60,805 nucleotides of DNA from Alistipes sp. (GCA_017424405.1 JAFPAD010000020.1:1-60805); one strand, 5' to 3'. Positions 7,704 through 17,242 are shown, counted from the first letter of the stretch. Notes: generated by a model from the letters alone, not told the origin. Numbers and translations are program-made.

Positions 7704-10136
7704 ATGAAAATTGCCCGATTTTTAATACTATTTGCACTCTATTTATCAGTGCTTTTTTCACAATATAGCCCTTCTGCCTCGGCTCAGGAGGTGGGAAGTA
7801 TGGCAAAAAGTGATTCTGTTGTGGTGCAACCCGACACTTTTGGCGAGGTGACCTATGCCCCCGTTGAGGGTAAGGTGGGCTTGGTGCTGGCGGGTGGTGG
7901 AGCGAAGGGTTTCTATCACATTGGAGTCATCAAAGCGTTGGAGGAGAACAACATACCCATCGACTACATCGCAGGAACATCTATGGGAGCCATCGTAGGT
8001 GCACTCTACGCTGCGGGCTACACACCCCAGCAGATGGAACAGATGGTGCTCTCGGGTGATGTCGAGAGGTGGGCTATGGGTAAGATAGACCACAAATATC
8101 GCTATTTCTATCATGACAAACCCTCCTCACCCACACGACTATCTATCTATGCCGATTTAAGGCGCGACACGGTCAATCATACACGTTCGTTCAACATCGC
8201 CTTACCATACTCGTTCATCAACCCATCGCAGGTCGATATGGCTTTGGTCGAGAAGTTTTCGTCGGCGACGGTGGCTTGCGAGGGCGACTTCAGCCGTCTT
8301 ATGGTGCCCTTCCTGTGTATCGCCACCGACATGAACAAACACGAGGCAGTGAAGATGCTCGACGGTGATTTGTCGTTTGCCGTGCGTGCCTCAATGTCCT
8401 ACCCTATGGCATATCGTCCCGTCACCGACAAGCAAGGCAGAGTGTTGGTTGATGGCGGCTGCTACGATAACTTCCCCTGGCAACCTCTCAAGCAGGAGTA
8501 TGACCCCGATTTCATCATCGGCTCGGTGTGCCTCGAGAGTAAGCAGGTAGCATACCCCAACTCCTCTATCGAGACGCAAATCATGGCGTTGGTGACCTCG
8601 CCTACCGACTACGACCTACCCGAGGAGGAGGGTGTAACAATCTTCCGTAATGTCGATTATGGTGTGTTCGATTTCGATAAGGGCAAGGAGATTATGCAAC
8701 TCGGCTACGAAGATGCTCTGCGCCAGCTGCCACAGTTGCAGCAACGTATTGCACAGCGACGCACGCCCGAGCAGGTGGCACAGCTCCGCACTGCGTTTTG
8801 GGAGCGTTGTCCCGAGCTGGTTTTTGGCGAGGTTAAGACCTCGGGTCTGAAGCCCCATCAGAGCGAGTATGTGCGTGCGTTGTCGGGCATGTCGAAAAAG
8901 CAGGATACAGCTCATCGTGAAGCACTTACGATGCAGCAGCTGCGCGATAAATACCTCACGCTGATGGTCACAGGCGACTTCTCCACAAGCGGATTTCCTG
9001 AGGTGAGCTACAACCCCTCGGAGCAGGATTTTAGCATCGACCTACCCCTCTCCTCGAAGCCGGGTTTCCGCTTCTTGGTGGGTGGAAATATCTCCTCAAC
9101 AGCATTCAACCAAGCCTTCTTCGGCTTCAACTATACTCGTCTGTCGCGCACGTCGCAACACCTCTATGGCGACCTGTTTTTGGGACCTGTGTCGAGCGTT
9201 GCGAGGGTGGGAGGCAGAACTCTCTTTTTGCGTCATACACCCACCTATTTAGACTATTCGGTTGAGGCATCGTGGCTCTCCACGTTGCGAGGAACTTACG
9301 GCAAGCTCACTCCTTCGAGCAGCGCTGTCAAGGCACGTACCATCGAGAGTTTTGCACATGTGGGTGTGGGTACAGCTACTACGCATCGCTCTATACTCGA
9401 ATTATCGACCAACGCAGGTTATAACTTTTACTCCTACGAGGCTCCCTACGACGAGCCCGATGCTCCACATACGCATGACCGATTCCGTTTCGCGGCGGCA
9501 CAGCTCAAGTTCGAGCGCAGCACTCTCGATAAGGCAACCTTTGCTGTCAGAGGCTCTAAGTTACACCTCTCGGCTATTGCCGTGCATGGTAGGGATAAGT
9601 ATGAGAACGAGGAGCTCAATGCCGTGCAAGCCTATGCGTCGCAGCAGCGTTCGTGGGTGGGTGCTAAGATGCAGTGGGAACATCACCCCAGCGAGTGGAA
9701 ACGTACGTGGTTTTCGGTGGGTTACAACTTCGAGGCGGTATATACCAACCACCCCTCATTTGCCAACCCTTATGCGTCGTTGCTCTCCTCACCTCGCTAC
9801 ACACCGACACCTCATTCGCAGATGATTTACATGCCTGAGTTCTTCGCTTCGCATTATGCCGCTATGGGTGTGATGCCGACCTTTAAACTCATGGACAACT
9901 TCTTCCTTCGCGGAGGTATCTATGCCATGCTGCGCGAGCCTATAAACAACCGAGCTGCCGACTTGCGTGTGCGAGAATATGTGCACTACATCAGCGATTT
10001 CTCGTTTATCTACCACACTCGCATTGGTCCTCTGTCGCTTTCGCTCACCAAATACAACCTCTCGAATAAAGATAATTTCTACCTGACCTTCAACTTCGGT
10101 CACCCTATCTTTGGTAATAAGGGACTTTACTATTAG
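7704..10136 (+). CDS. Patatin-like phospholipase with C-terminal outer-membrane barrel
   Basis: This 810-aa protein has a signal peptide (residues 1-28). It then has a patatin lipase domain with oxyanion motif GGGAKG (64-69), nucleophile motif GTSMG (Ser93) and catalytic dyad Asp in DGG (Asp250). From about residue 410 the sequence is rich in alternating aromatic strands and ends in NFGHPIFGNKGLYY, as expected for a BamA/TamA-like 16-strand barrel. I see no clear POTRA domain between the two parts, only a linker. The architecture resembles the type Vd autotransporter family (PlpD) but is the Bacteroidetes form. It likely acts on phospholipids at or outside the outer membrane. It is divergent from pheS with 79 nt between the starts. 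Confidence 0.9.
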   Translation: MKIARFLILFALYLSVLFSQYSPSASAQEVGSMAKSDSVVVQPDTFGEVTYAPVEGKVGLVLAGGGAKGFYHIGVIKALEENNIPIDYIAGTSMGAIVGALYAAGYTPQQMEQMVLSGDVERWAMGKIDHKYRYFYHDKPSSPTRLSIYADLRRDTVNHTRSFNIALPYSFINPSQVDMALVEKFSSATVACEGDFSRLMVPFLCIATDMNKHEAVKMLDGDLSFAVRASMSYPMAYRPVTDKQGRVLVDGGCYDNFPWQPLKQEYDPDFIIGSVCLESKQVAYPNSSIETQIMALVTSPTDYDLPEEEGVTIFRNVDYGVFDFDKGKEIMQLGYEDALRQLPQLQQRIAQRRTPEQVAQLRTAFWERCPELVFGEVKTSGLKPHQSEYVRALSGMSKKQDTAHREALTMQQLRDKYLTLMVTGDFSTSGFPEVSYNPSEQDFSIDLPLSSKPGFRFLVGGNISSTAFNQAFFGFNYTRLSRTSQHLYGDLFLGPVSSVARVGGRTLFLRHTPTYLDYSVEASWLSTLRGTYGKLTPSSSAVKARTIESFAHVGVGTATTHRSILELSTNAGYNFYSYEAPYDEPDAPHTHDRFRFAAAQLKFERSTLDKATFAVRGSKLHLSAIAVHGRDKYENEELNAVQAYASQQRSWVGAKMQWEHHPSEWKRTWFSVGYNFEAVYTNHPSFANPYASLLSSPRYTPTPHSQMIYMPEFFASHYAAMGVMPTFKLMDNFFLRGGIYAMLREPINNRAADLRVREYVHYISDFSFIYHTRIGPLSLSLTKYNLSNKDNFYLTFNFGHPIFGNKGLYY

Positions 10137-10180
10137 AAAAACCGCAAAGAAAGGCTCTTTCTTCGTTATGCTCGTTTGCG
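10137..10180. repeat. Truncated copy of element A (left arm only)
   Basis: This segment begins with AAAAACCGCAAAGAAAG and continues through ttcgttatgctcg and tgcgaaat. It matches the left arm of the repeat at 26434. The tip and right arm are missing, and a simple terminator follows instead. Confidence 0.7.
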
Positions 10181-10196
10181 AAATATTAAAAACTAA

Positions 10197-10222
10197 AGGT
10201 CGCATTTTCTGCGACCTTTTTT
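10197..10222 (+). terminator. Terminator of the patatin gene
   Basis: A perfect 8-bp stem AGGTCGCA/TGCGACCT with loop TTTTC is followed by six T. It is placed 60 nt after the patatin stop. Confidence 0.9.
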
Positions 10223-10240
10223 CTTTGAGCGAGATTTATA

Positions 10241-10301
10241 TTCGTGGGTAGCGGGGGTGGCGCACAGCGCCATACCCACGAAGATATAGGCATTGCGCCT
10301 A
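10241..10301. repeat. Element B copy 1: two-hairpin intergenic repeat
   Basis: The first hairpin has outer stem TTCGTGGGTA/TACCCACGAA, an unpaired GCGGGGG-type bulge and an inner TGGCGC/GCGCCA stem. The second hairpin is TAGGC-attgc-GCCTA (10287-10301). The fabI stop follows 5 nt later. The second copy is at 26873-26932, with paired changes in both hairpins. Confidence 0.75.
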
Positions 10302-10306
10302 CTTTT

Positions 10307-11134
10307 CTATTTCTCTGCTTCCAACCCCTTTTCAATGAGCTCCATTGCGCTGAGGCTCATGCTCATAGACGAGAATCCGCCGTCGTGGTAGAGGTTCTGC
10401 ATCGTCACCTTGCGGGTGAAGTCCGAGAAGAGTGTCAGCACATAGTCGGCGCACTCCTCGGCGGTGCCGTTACCGAGTGGTGACATAGCCTCGGCATAGT
10501 CAAGCAGCTTGCTCAATCCCGCCACGCCACTGCCGGCTGTGGTGAGTGTTGGCGACTGCGATACGGTGTTAATGCGCACCTTGCGGTCGCGACCGTAGAT
10601 GTAACCGAACGAACGTGCGATAGACTCCAACAACGACTTTGCATCAGCCATGTCGTCGTAGCCACACACCGTGCGCTGTGCCGCGAGGTAAGAGAGCGCC
10701 ACGATTGAGCCCCACTCGTTGAGGGCGTCCTTCTTGTAGGCTGTCTTAATAATCTTGTGGAACGATATAGCCGAGATGTCGAGTGTCTTGTTCAGATACT
10801 CGTAATTAAGGTCGTCGTAGCTGATGCCCTTGCGCAGGTTTGGCGACATGCCAATCGAGTGAAGAATAAAGTCGAACTTACCACCGAAATGCTCCATTGT
10901 TTGGTCGATGAGCTTCTCTATATCCTCCATGTTTGTTGCGTCAGCAGCTATGACAATCGAGTTACACTTCTTTGCCAACTCGTTTATCGAGCCGAAACGC
11001 AGAGCTGCGGGGGCGTTAGTCAGCACAATCTCTGCACCCTCCTCTACGGCACGTTCTGCCACCTTCCAAGCAATGGATTGTTCGTTGAGAGCGCCAAAGA
11101 TAATACCCTTCTTTCCTTGAAGTAAATTTCCCAT
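10307..11134 (-). CDS. fabI: Enoyl-[acyl-carrier-protein] reductase FabI
   Basis: FabI performs the last reduction in each cycle of type II fatty acid synthesis, using NADH. It is an SDR-fold protein of 275 aa. Visible are the N-terminal cofactor segment GIIFGALNEQSIAW and the catalytic set Tyr149, Tyr159 and Lys166 in SYLAAQRTVCGYDDMADAK, matching the FabI Y-x6-K spacing. The gene is convergent with the patatin gene and divergent from pgk. Candidate -7 boxes lie at 11163-11170 and 11209-11216. It is monocistronic here. This is the triclosan-target enzyme family. Confidence 0.95.
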   Translation of the reverse strand: MGNLLQGKKGIIFGALNEQSIAWKVAERAVEEGAEIVLTNAPAALRFGSINELAKKCNSIVIAADATNMEDIEKLIDQTMEHFGGKFDFILHSIGMSPNLRKGISYDDLNYEYLNKTLDISAISFHKIIKTAYKKDALNEWGSIVALSYLAAQRTVCGYDDMADAKSLLESIARSFGYIYGRDRKVRINTVSQSPTLTTAGSGVAGLSKLLDYAEAMSPLGNGTAEECADYVLTLFSDFTRKVTMQNLYHDGGFSSMSMSLSAMELIEKGLEAEK

Positions 11135-11162
11135 AATATTTAGTTTTTATGCTGTGCGAATA

Positions 11163-11216
11163 CAAAAATATGCTACTTTTTGCATCTAAACACCATTTGT
11201 TGTTGTGTCAAAGATA
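11163..11216 (-). promoter_or_regulatory. Candidate fabI promoter boxes
   Basis: Minus-strand TATTTTTG (plus 11163-11170) and TATCTTTG (plus 11209-11216) both match TAnnTTTG. The proximal one would give a leader of about 20 nt. Neither has a clean TTG at the expected 20-nt spacing, so the choice is open. Confidence 0.45.
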
Positions 11217-11259
11217 GGAAAATAGCTCGAAAAAGAGTGAGAATAACAAATTTTTTCTC

Positions 11260-11267
11260 TATCTTTG
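11260..11267 (+). promoter_or_regulatory. pgk promoter -7 box
   Basis: TATCTTTG fits the Bacteroidetes -7 consensus and would give a leader of about 110 nt before pgk. The -33 position reads GTG rather than TTG. Confidence 0.5.
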
Positions 11268-11381
11268 TCGTGATTATGCGTGCGCGGTGGCGAATTTTAC
11301 CCGTTGAGTGGTGAATACATACGTTGCAGGCAGCGAAAACAGAACAAACTATAATCAATTATAAACTAAAACAGAGAAATT

Positions 11382-12644
11382 ATGTTCGCAATTGACAACT
11401 ACGATTTCACAGGCAAACGTGCAATCATTCGTGTAGATTTCAACGTGCCCCTCAATGGCGAGGGTCAGGTTACTGACGACACTCGTATCCGTGCTGCTAT
11501 CCCAACAATCAAGAAGGTTTTGGAGAAGGGTGGTTCAGTGATTTTGATGTCACACCTCGGTCGTCCAAAGAAGAACCCAGATCCAAAGTTCTCATTGGAG
11601 CAGATTATCCCTGCTATCGAGGCTCGTTTGGGCGAGAAGGTTCAGTTCGCTGGTGACTGCATGGGCGAGAAGGCGGCTGAGATGGCTGCTGCATTGAAGC
11701 CAGGTGAGGTTATGCTTTTGGAGAACCTTCGTTTCTATGCTGAGGAGGAGGGTAAGCCACGTGGTTTGGCTGAGGACGCTACCGACGAGGAGAAGAAGGC
11801 AGCAAAGAAGGCTCTTAAGGAGGGTCCACAGAAGGAGTTTGTTAAGAAGCTCGCTTCATACGCTGACTGCTACATCAACGACGCATTCGGTACAGCTCAC
11901 CGTGCTCACTCATCAACAGCTCTCATCGCCGACTACTTCCCACAGGACAAGATGTTCGGTTACGTTATGGAGAACGAGTTGAAGGCTATCGACGGCGTTA
12001 TGTCTAACCCACAGCGTCCATTCGTAGCTATCGTAGGTGGTTCAAAGGTATCTACTAAGATTACTATCATCGAGAAGCTCATGGAGAAGTGTGACAAAAT
12101 TATCATCGGTGGTGGTATGACTTATACATTCGCTGCTGCCCAGGGCGGCAAGGTAGGTAACTCAATCTGCGAGCCAGATATGTTCCCAGTAGCATTGGAG
12201 ATTTTGAAGAAGGCTGAGGAGAAGGGTATCAAGATTGTTACATCACCTGATGCTCTCATCGCTGACGACTTCTCACAGTCTGCAAACACTCAGGAGGCTC
12301 CTGCAAACGCTATTCCAGACGCTTGGGAGGGTGTTGACATCGCTTCTGAGGGTAAGGAACTCTTCCGCAAGGAGATTCTCGAGTGCAAGACTATCCTTTG
12401 GAACGGTCCTGTTGGCGTGTTCGAGATTGACAAGTTCGCGACAGGTTCAAAGTATGTTGCTGACGCTATCGCTGAGGCTACTGCTAACGGTGCATTCTCA
12501 CTCATTGGTGGTGGTGACTCAGTAGCTTGTATCAACAAGTTCGGCTTGGCACAGCAGGTATCATACGTTTCAACTGGTGGTGGTGCTCTCCTCGAGTATA
12601 TGGAGGGTAAGGAGTTGCCAGGTGTAGCGGCTATCCGCAAGTAA
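11382..12644 (+). CDS. pgk: Phosphoglycerate kinase
   Basis: This is a cytoplasmic glycolytic enzyme that transfers phosphate from 1,3-bisphosphoglycerate to ADP. The family pattern is complete: RVDFNVPL near the N terminus, SHLGRPK, the hinge and ATP-side motifs [19 protein letters not shown] and the C-terminal [13 protein letters not shown]. At 420 aa it is longer than the E. coli enzyme because of a Lys/Glu-rich insert around residues 125-150. Codon use is strongly biased to GCT, CGT, GGT and AAG, unlike neighbouring genes, as expected for high expression. Hairpin repeats and a terminator follow. Confidence 0.97.
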   Translation: MFAIDNYDFTGKRAIIRVDFNVPLNGEGQVTDDTRIRAAIPTIKKVLEKGGSVILMSHLGRPKKNPDPKFSLEQIIPAIEARLGEKVQFAGDCMGEKAAEMAAALKPGEVMLLENLRFYAEEEGKPRGLAEDATDEEKKAAKKALKEGPQKEFVKKLASYADCYINDAFGTAHRAHSSTALIADYFPQDKMFGYVMENELKAIDGVMSNPQRPFVAIVGGSKVSTKITIIEKLMEKCDKIIIGGGMTYTFAAAQGGKVGNSICEPDMFPVALEILKKAEEKGIKIVTSPDALIADDFSQSANTQEAPANAIPDAWEGVDIASEGKELFRKEILECKTILWNGPVGVFEIDKFATGSKYVADAIAEATANGAFSLIGGGDSVACINKFGLAQQVSYVSTGGGALLEYMEGKELPGVAAIRK

Positions 12645-12652
12645 AAAGTGTC

Positions 12653-12756
12653 TAATTTGGCTCTTTTGGCGTCTGGCTTGAGTGCGAAATGCTCACATAC
12701 GCTTTAGTATGCTCCGCTTTCGCCCTCTGCGACCAGCCTCAAAATAGCTCAAATTA
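12653..12756. repeat. Element A copy A1 (long imperfect hairpin)
   Basis: The outer stem is TAATTTG/CAAATTA. Inner stem pieces follow, then CGAAA/TTTCG, the asymmetric loop TGCTCA/CTCCGC and the tip stem CATAC-gcttta-GTATG (12696-12711). It is located 9 nt after the pgk stop. Confidence 0.75.
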
Positions 12757-12787
12757 TCCAACTTTTTGGGTAAAATTATTTCTCGCG

Positions 12788-12876
12788 GCATCTTTGCCTT
12801 ATTGCTTGTCCCCGAAATGCTCATTTACCTCAAGTAAACTCCGCTTTCGTGGACTGCGACAATAAGACAAATCTGC
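12788..12876. repeat. Element A copy A2 (covarying hairpin)
   Basis: The layout is as in A1 but with different paired sequence. The outer stem is CTTATTG/CAATAAG extended by TTTG/CAAA and GCA/TGC, then GTCC/GGAC and CGAAA/TTTCG. The tip is TTTAC-ctcaa-GTAAA, where A1 has CATAC/GTATG. Confidence 0.75.
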
Positions 12877-12912
12877 TCACGATAAATGAATTTTATATAA
12901 TTTTGAATTACC

Positions 12913-12944
12913 AATAAGGGTCGATTAACCTCGACCCTTATTTT
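12913..12944 (+). terminator. Terminator in the pgk-GH36 gap
   Basis: A perfect 12-bp stem AATAAGGGTCGA/TCGACCCTTATT with loop TTAACC ends in four T. It lies only 20 nt before the glycosidase ATG, so any promoter of that gene would have to read through it. It may act in attenuation. The 319-nt gap 12645-12963 holds A1, A2 and this hairpin. Confidence 0.8.
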
Positions 12945-12963
12945 GATAAATGTGAGAGGGGAT

Positions 12964-14997
12964 ATGAAGTGTGTAAGGAGATTTCTTGGGGCTATATTGT
13001 TAGCCGTGATGTTGCTGTGTGCGACCAATGCGAGGTCGGCAAATAGAGTATTCAGGTTCGAGCAGTGGAGCCTCTTTATCGAGACCACCTCGGGCGAGGT
13101 TACGATGCTCTACGGAGCCGATACGATTGTTTCGCGCAGCAATGCTGTGTGGGGCGTGGACCATCATCGTCGTGCCATGTCGCAGGCTACGACCTACCGC
13201 ACCTCGGTGTGCGACCATCGTGACATCTACGGCGAGGGTAAGCTCATCAGCCTCAAGGCGCGCTACGGCGAGCAGCGCATCGAGCAGCGCATCTACCTCT
13301 ACACGGGTAAGCGTTACCTCCACACCGAACTTGAGGTGAGCAGCGAGCATGGCGTTGCGCTTAACTACATGGCGCCCATCTACTGCCCACACACCTACAC
13401 CCTCCTGCCGTGGCATACGCAGGCGGGCTTCTATTCGCTCTTTGTACCCTTCGACAACGACGCCTTCATACGATATCGCTCCAATGCCTTTGGCAAGGCT
13501 GCGCAGAGCTATGGCGTCACGGCATTCTTCGACGCTGGGTCGCAGCGAGGCGTGGTCATGGGTGCTGTGGAGCATACCGAGTGGAAGACGGGCATCAAAG
13601 CCACAACCTCGGCGCATGGCGAGCATGGAGGCGAGGTGGGCTCGTTGCAACTCTTTGGAGGCGCTGCCGATGCCGTCACGCGCGATAAGTTGCCACATGG
13701 CAAGGTTGTGGGGCAGAGCGTCAAGTCGCCCCGCATGACGATAGGTATCTTTGATGATTGGCGCGAGGGTATGGAGACCTTTGGCGACCAGTGTGCAACC
13801 TTTGCTCCGCCACTACCAAAGATGGGCGGACGACCCTTCGGTTGGAACAGCTGGGGAGCGTTGGCTACGAAGGTTACCTTCCAGAAGGCTGTTGAGGTGT
13901 CGGACTTTATTCACGACAACCTCCAGAGCCGCAGCTTCGAGAACGAGGGCACGGTCTATATCGACATCGACTCCTTCTGGGACTTCGGCTTCAGAGCCGA
14001 CCAGCATAGGCTTTTCGTTCAGCATTGCCACAAAAATGGTCAGAAGGCGGGCATCTATTGGTGTCCCTTCACCGATTGGGGCGGCAATGGCAAGGCGAGG
14101 GTCGTGCACGACATGGATTACAGGTGGGAAGATGTCTATATCCGCGCTAAGGGCGAGCCCGTTAAGTTCGACGGAGCCTTCGCTATCGACCCAACGCACC
14201 CTGCCGTGCGTCGTCGCATAGAGCTGCAAATCAAGCAGTTCTTGGAGTGGGGGTATGAGTTTGTGAAGCTCGACTTCATGGCGCACGGAGCCTATCAGTC
14301 GGACTCCTACTTCGACCCTGCGGTCACTACGGCTATGCAGGCGTACAATCAGGGCATGCAGTACATAGTGGAGCAATGTGAAGGCAAGATGTGGATAAAC
14401 CTCTCGATAGCACCTCTCTTTCCGGGCAACTACGCCCACAGCCGCCGCATCAGTTGCGATGCGTGGGCCGACATAAAGAATACCGAGTATGTGCTCAACT
14501 CGCTCACCTATGGCTGGTGGCTCGACCACATCTACCACTACAACGATGCCGACCACATCGTATATAATGGTGTCAGCGAGGGTGAGAATAGGGCACGCAT
14601 CACCTCGTCAGCCATCACGGGAGTCTATTTCTTGGGTGACGACATGAGCCTTCAGGGCAACGCCCAGACTAAGGCGAAGGTGGTGCGCCACACAACCAAT
14701 GCTGGCATAAACGAGATTGCACGCACCTGTCCGTCGTTCCGCCCTGTGACGATAGCTCAAGGCGATAGGGGTAGCGATATGTTCTACCACCGCACGGATA
14801 AAGAGCTCTACGTGGCTATGTTCAACTATTCGCCCCGCAAGGCAGTCAAGCATCTGGAGTTGCAACGTTTGGGTCTTTCGGCAGAGCAACAATACAATGC
14901 TGTGGAGCTTTGGTCGGGCGAGACAGCCGAGTTTAAGGGTGAGATTGAGGCAGAGATTGGCAGCAAGGATGTGAAGGTGTATAAGATTGAACTATAA
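12964..14997 (+). CDS. Secreted alpha-galactosidase-like glycoside hydrolase (GH36/GH27 clan)
   Basis: The 677-aa protein uses the ATG at 12964, which gives a signal peptide MKCVRRFLGAILL... cleaved near residue 25. An N-terminal beta-sandwich (about 27-270) precedes a (beta/alpha)8 barrel starting at PFGWNSWG. The likely nucleophile is Asp437 in FVKLDFMAHG, and the likely acid/base is Asp499 in RISCDAW, the clan GH-D pattern. YIDIDSFWDFGF is a further barrel motif. It likely cleaves alpha-galactosides from glycans in the periplasm or on the surface; the true specificity is open. It is followed after 21 nt by an M13 peptidase gene, probably in one transcript. Confidence 0.83.
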   Translation: MKCVRRFLGAILLAVMLLCATNARSANRVFRFEQWSLFIETTSGEVTMLYGADTIVSRSNAVWGVDHHRRAMSQATTYRTSVCDHRDIYGEGKLISLKARYGEQRIEQRIYLYTGKRYLHTELEVSSEHGVALNYMAPIYCPHTYTLLPWHTQAGFYSLFVPFDNDAFIRYRSNAFGKAAQSYGVTAFFDAGSQRGVVMGAVEHTEWKTGIKATTSAHGEHGGEVGSLQLFGGAADAVTRDKLPHGKVVGQSVKSPRMTIGIFDDWREGMETFGDQCATFAPPLPKMGGRPFGWNSWGALATKVTFQKAVEVSDFIHDNLQSRSFENEGTVYIDIDSFWDFGFRADQHRLFVQHCHKNGQKAGIYWCPFTDWGGNGKARVVHDMDYRWEDVYIRAKGEPVKFDGAFAIDPTHPAVRRRIELQIKQFLEWGYEFVKLDFMAHGAYQSDSYFDPAVTTAMQAYNQGMQYIVEQCEGKMWINLSIAPLFPGNYAHSRRISCDAWADIKNTEYVLNSLTYGWWLDHIYHYNDADHIVYNGVSEGENRARITSSAITGVYFLGDDMSLQGNAQTKAKVVRHTTNAGINEIARTCPSFRPVTIAQGDRGSDMFYHRTDKELYVAMFNYSPRKAVKHLELQRLGLSAEQQYNAVELWSGETAEFKGEIEAEIGSKDVKVYKIEL

Positions 14998-15018
14998 GGA
15001 CTTAAATTAAATAAAGGA

Positions 15019-17046
15019 ATGAAACGAGTATTATTAACATTAACAACCATTGCAATTATGGCAAGTTGCAACAGCGGCAAGCAGACTCCTGCTATCGACC
15101 GCACAAATTTTGACGAGAGCGTGGCTCTCAACGAGGACTTCTACCAGTACGCTACAGGTGGCTGGCAGGCGAAGAATCCTTTGAAGCCTGAGTTCGCTCG
15201 CTATGGCGTATTCGATGTGATGCGCGAGAATAACGAGGTGCGCATTAACGAACTTTTCGACGCTATGACCAAGACTAAGGCAGAGAAGGGTACCGTCGAG
15301 CAGAAGATTTCCGATCTCTATACTATGGGCTTGGACTCTGTACGCCTCAATGCCGAGGGTATGGCTCCTGTGATGCCTGATGTCGAGAAGATTATGGCGG
15401 TGCAGAGCCTCGCCGAGCTTCCTGAGGTGGTGGCTTACTTGCACACCGTAGCAGGTTCGCCTCTCTTTAATATGGGCGTGGGTGCTGACCTCTTGAACTC
15501 TAATATGAATACCCTCTACGTTGAGCAGGGTGGCTTGGGCATGGGCAACCGTGACTACTACCTCGACGAGGAGAATGCAGCAAAGCGCGAGGGCTACATC
15601 ACATGGCTTACAAAGGCTTTCGGCTTCATCGGCTGGGCAGATGCTGACCAGAAGGCTCAGGCTGTGCTTAGCCTTGAGACAAAGATGGCGAAGGTGTTCC
15701 GCTCGAACGTAGAGCTTCGTGATGTGCCTGCTAACTACAACCCTACAACCCGAGGCGAATTTACAAAGAAGTACTCTGCATTTGGTTGGGACGCCTACTT
15801 CAAGGCTATGGGTCTGGGCGAGTTCGACCACATGGTAGTTGGTCAGCCTGAGGTTATAGCTTCGCAGTGCGACCTCCTCAAGAGCGAGTCGTTGGAGAGC
15901 GTGAAGGCTTATTTGGTGGCATCGTTGTTGTCGTCGGCAGCAGGCTCACTCGGTGACGATATCTCGGAGGCAAACTTCGACTTCTTCGGTCGTGTGATGT
16001 CGGGTCAGCAGCAGCAGCGTCCACGCTGGAAGCGTGCTATGGCGGTGCCTAACCGTGTGTTGGGTGAGGCTGTGGGTGAGATTTACGTTAAAAAGTACTT
16101 CCCTGAGAGCGATAAGCAGCGCATGTTGGAGATTGTGAAGAACCTTCAGGTGGCACTTGGTCAGCATATCGACGCTTTGGAGTGGATGTCTGATGCAACA
16201 AAGGCTAAGGCTCACGAGAAGCTCGCTTCGTTCACCGTGAAGATTGGTTATCCTGATAAGTGGAAGGATTACTCGTCACTCGAGATTGACCCTGAGAAGT
16301 CATATTGGGAGAATAAGAAGAACGCGTCGGCATGGTACACCGCCGACAACATCTCGGAGATGGGCAAGGAGGTTGATCGCGAGAAGTGGCACATGACACC
16401 ACAGTATGTGAACGCATATTACAACCCTACAACCAACGAGATTTGCTTCCCTGCGGCTATTCTTCAGCCTCCATTCTATAACTCGGCTGCCGACGATGCT
16501 GTGAACTATGGTGCTATCGGTGTGGTTATCGGTCACGAGATGACTCACGGCTTCGACGACCAGGGTCGCCAGTTCGACAAGGATGGTAATATGAACAATT
16601 GGTGGACAGCAGAGGATAGCGAGGCGTTCAAGGCTCGCACCGATATTCTCGTTGAGCAGTTCAACAAAGTTGAGGTGTTGCCAGCAAAGGATGGTCAGCC
16701 TGCAATCATGGCAGATGGTGCGTTGTCACTTGGCGAGAACATTGCCGACCAGGGTGGCTTGCGCGTGGCTTACACAGCCCTTCACAACTCGTTCGGCGAG
16801 GCAGGTGAGCCAGAGGCTATCGACGGCTTCACAGCCGACCAGCGTTTCTACCTCTCTTATGCTACCATCTGGGGTCAGACCGTACGTGACGAGGAGATTG
16901 CACGCCTCACAAAGACCGACGTTCACTCACTCGGCTGCAACCGCGTGAACATCACCCTTCGCAATATCGACACCTTCCACAAGGCGTTCGGCATTACCGA
17001 CGGAGCTATGTTCTTGCCTGAGCAGGAGCGTGTGATTGTTTGGTAA
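15019..17046 (+). CDS. M13 (neprilysin/PepO-like) zinc endopeptidase lipoprotein
   Basis: This 675-aa lipoprotein has a lipobox ending at Cys17 (IMASC). The M13 zinc motif HEMTH is at 506-510, the downstream ligand Glu573 is in GENIADQGG, and the substrate-binding NAYYNP segment is present. The N-terminal lid domain is of normal length. The family cleaves oligopeptides up to about 40 residues; here it acts in the periplasm or on the outer-membrane face. It follows the GH36-like gene by 21 nt and is ended by a terminator at 17071. Codon use is of the biased type, hinting at good expression. Confidence 0.94.
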   Translation: MKRVLLTLTTIAIMASCNSGKQTPAIDRTNFDESVALNEDFYQYATGGWQAKNPLKPEFARYGVFDVMRENNEVRINELFDAMTKTKAEKGTVEQKISDLYTMGLDSVRLNAEGMAPVMPDVEKIMAVQSLAELPEVVAYLHTVAGSPLFNMGVGADLLNSNMNTLYVEQGGLGMGNRDYYLDEENAAKREGYITWLTKAFGFIGWADADQKAQAVLSLETKMAKVFRSNVELRDVPANYNPTTRGEFTKKYSAFGWDAYFKAMGLGEFDHMVVGQPEVIASQCDLLKSESLESVKAYLVASLLSSAAGSLGDDISEANFDFFGRVMSGQQQQRPRWKRAMAVPNRVLGEAVGEIYVKKYFPESDKQRMLEIVKNLQVALGQHIDALEWMSDATKAKAHEKLASFTVKIGYPDKWKDYSSLEIDPEKSYWENKKNASAWYTADNISEMGKEVDREKWHMTPQYVNAYYNPTTNEICFPAAILQPPFYNSAADDAVNYGAIGVVIGHEMTHGFDDQGRQFDKDGNMNNWWTAEDSEAFKARTDILVEQFNKVEVLPAKDGQPAIMADGALSLGENIADQGGLRVAYTALHNSFGEAGEPEAIDGFTADQRFYLSYATIWGQTVRDEEIARLTKTDVHSLGCNRVNITLRNIDTFHKAFGITDGAMFLPEQERVIVW

Positions 17047-17070
17047 TACAACTCGTAAAATAACCATTTT

Positions 17071-17115
17071 AACCGAGGCTATCAGCATTTATTGTTGGTG
17101 GTCTCGGTTCTTTTT
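17071..17115 (+). terminator. Terminator after the M13 peptidase gene
   Basis: AACCGAG/CTCGGTT forms the base of a longer stem with some G-T pairs and is followed by CTTTTT. Confidence 0.8.
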
Positions 17116-17212
17116 GCCGCGCTTGTAAGGCTTATTTCACCACAATTTTTCGCATTTTACCCCTATCTCCCCCTATTCTTGCAACATTAGGGGCGGCTTA
17201 ACCACATAAATT

Positions 17213-17242
17213 TTGTTGTTTGAGAAATTTGAGCCACTTTTG
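17213..17242 (+). promoter_or_regulatory. Candidate promoter of the FadL-like gene
   Basis: TTG (17213-17215), 19 nt, then CACTTTTG (17235-17242) is one mismatch from the TTG-N20-TAnnTTTG rule. It predicts a leader of about 165 nt that contains the structured segment at 17341. Confidence 0.45.

Noticed and set aside
11173..11358. Short minus-strand frame between fabI and pgk
   Set aside because: It lies over the divergent promoters and has no coding look.
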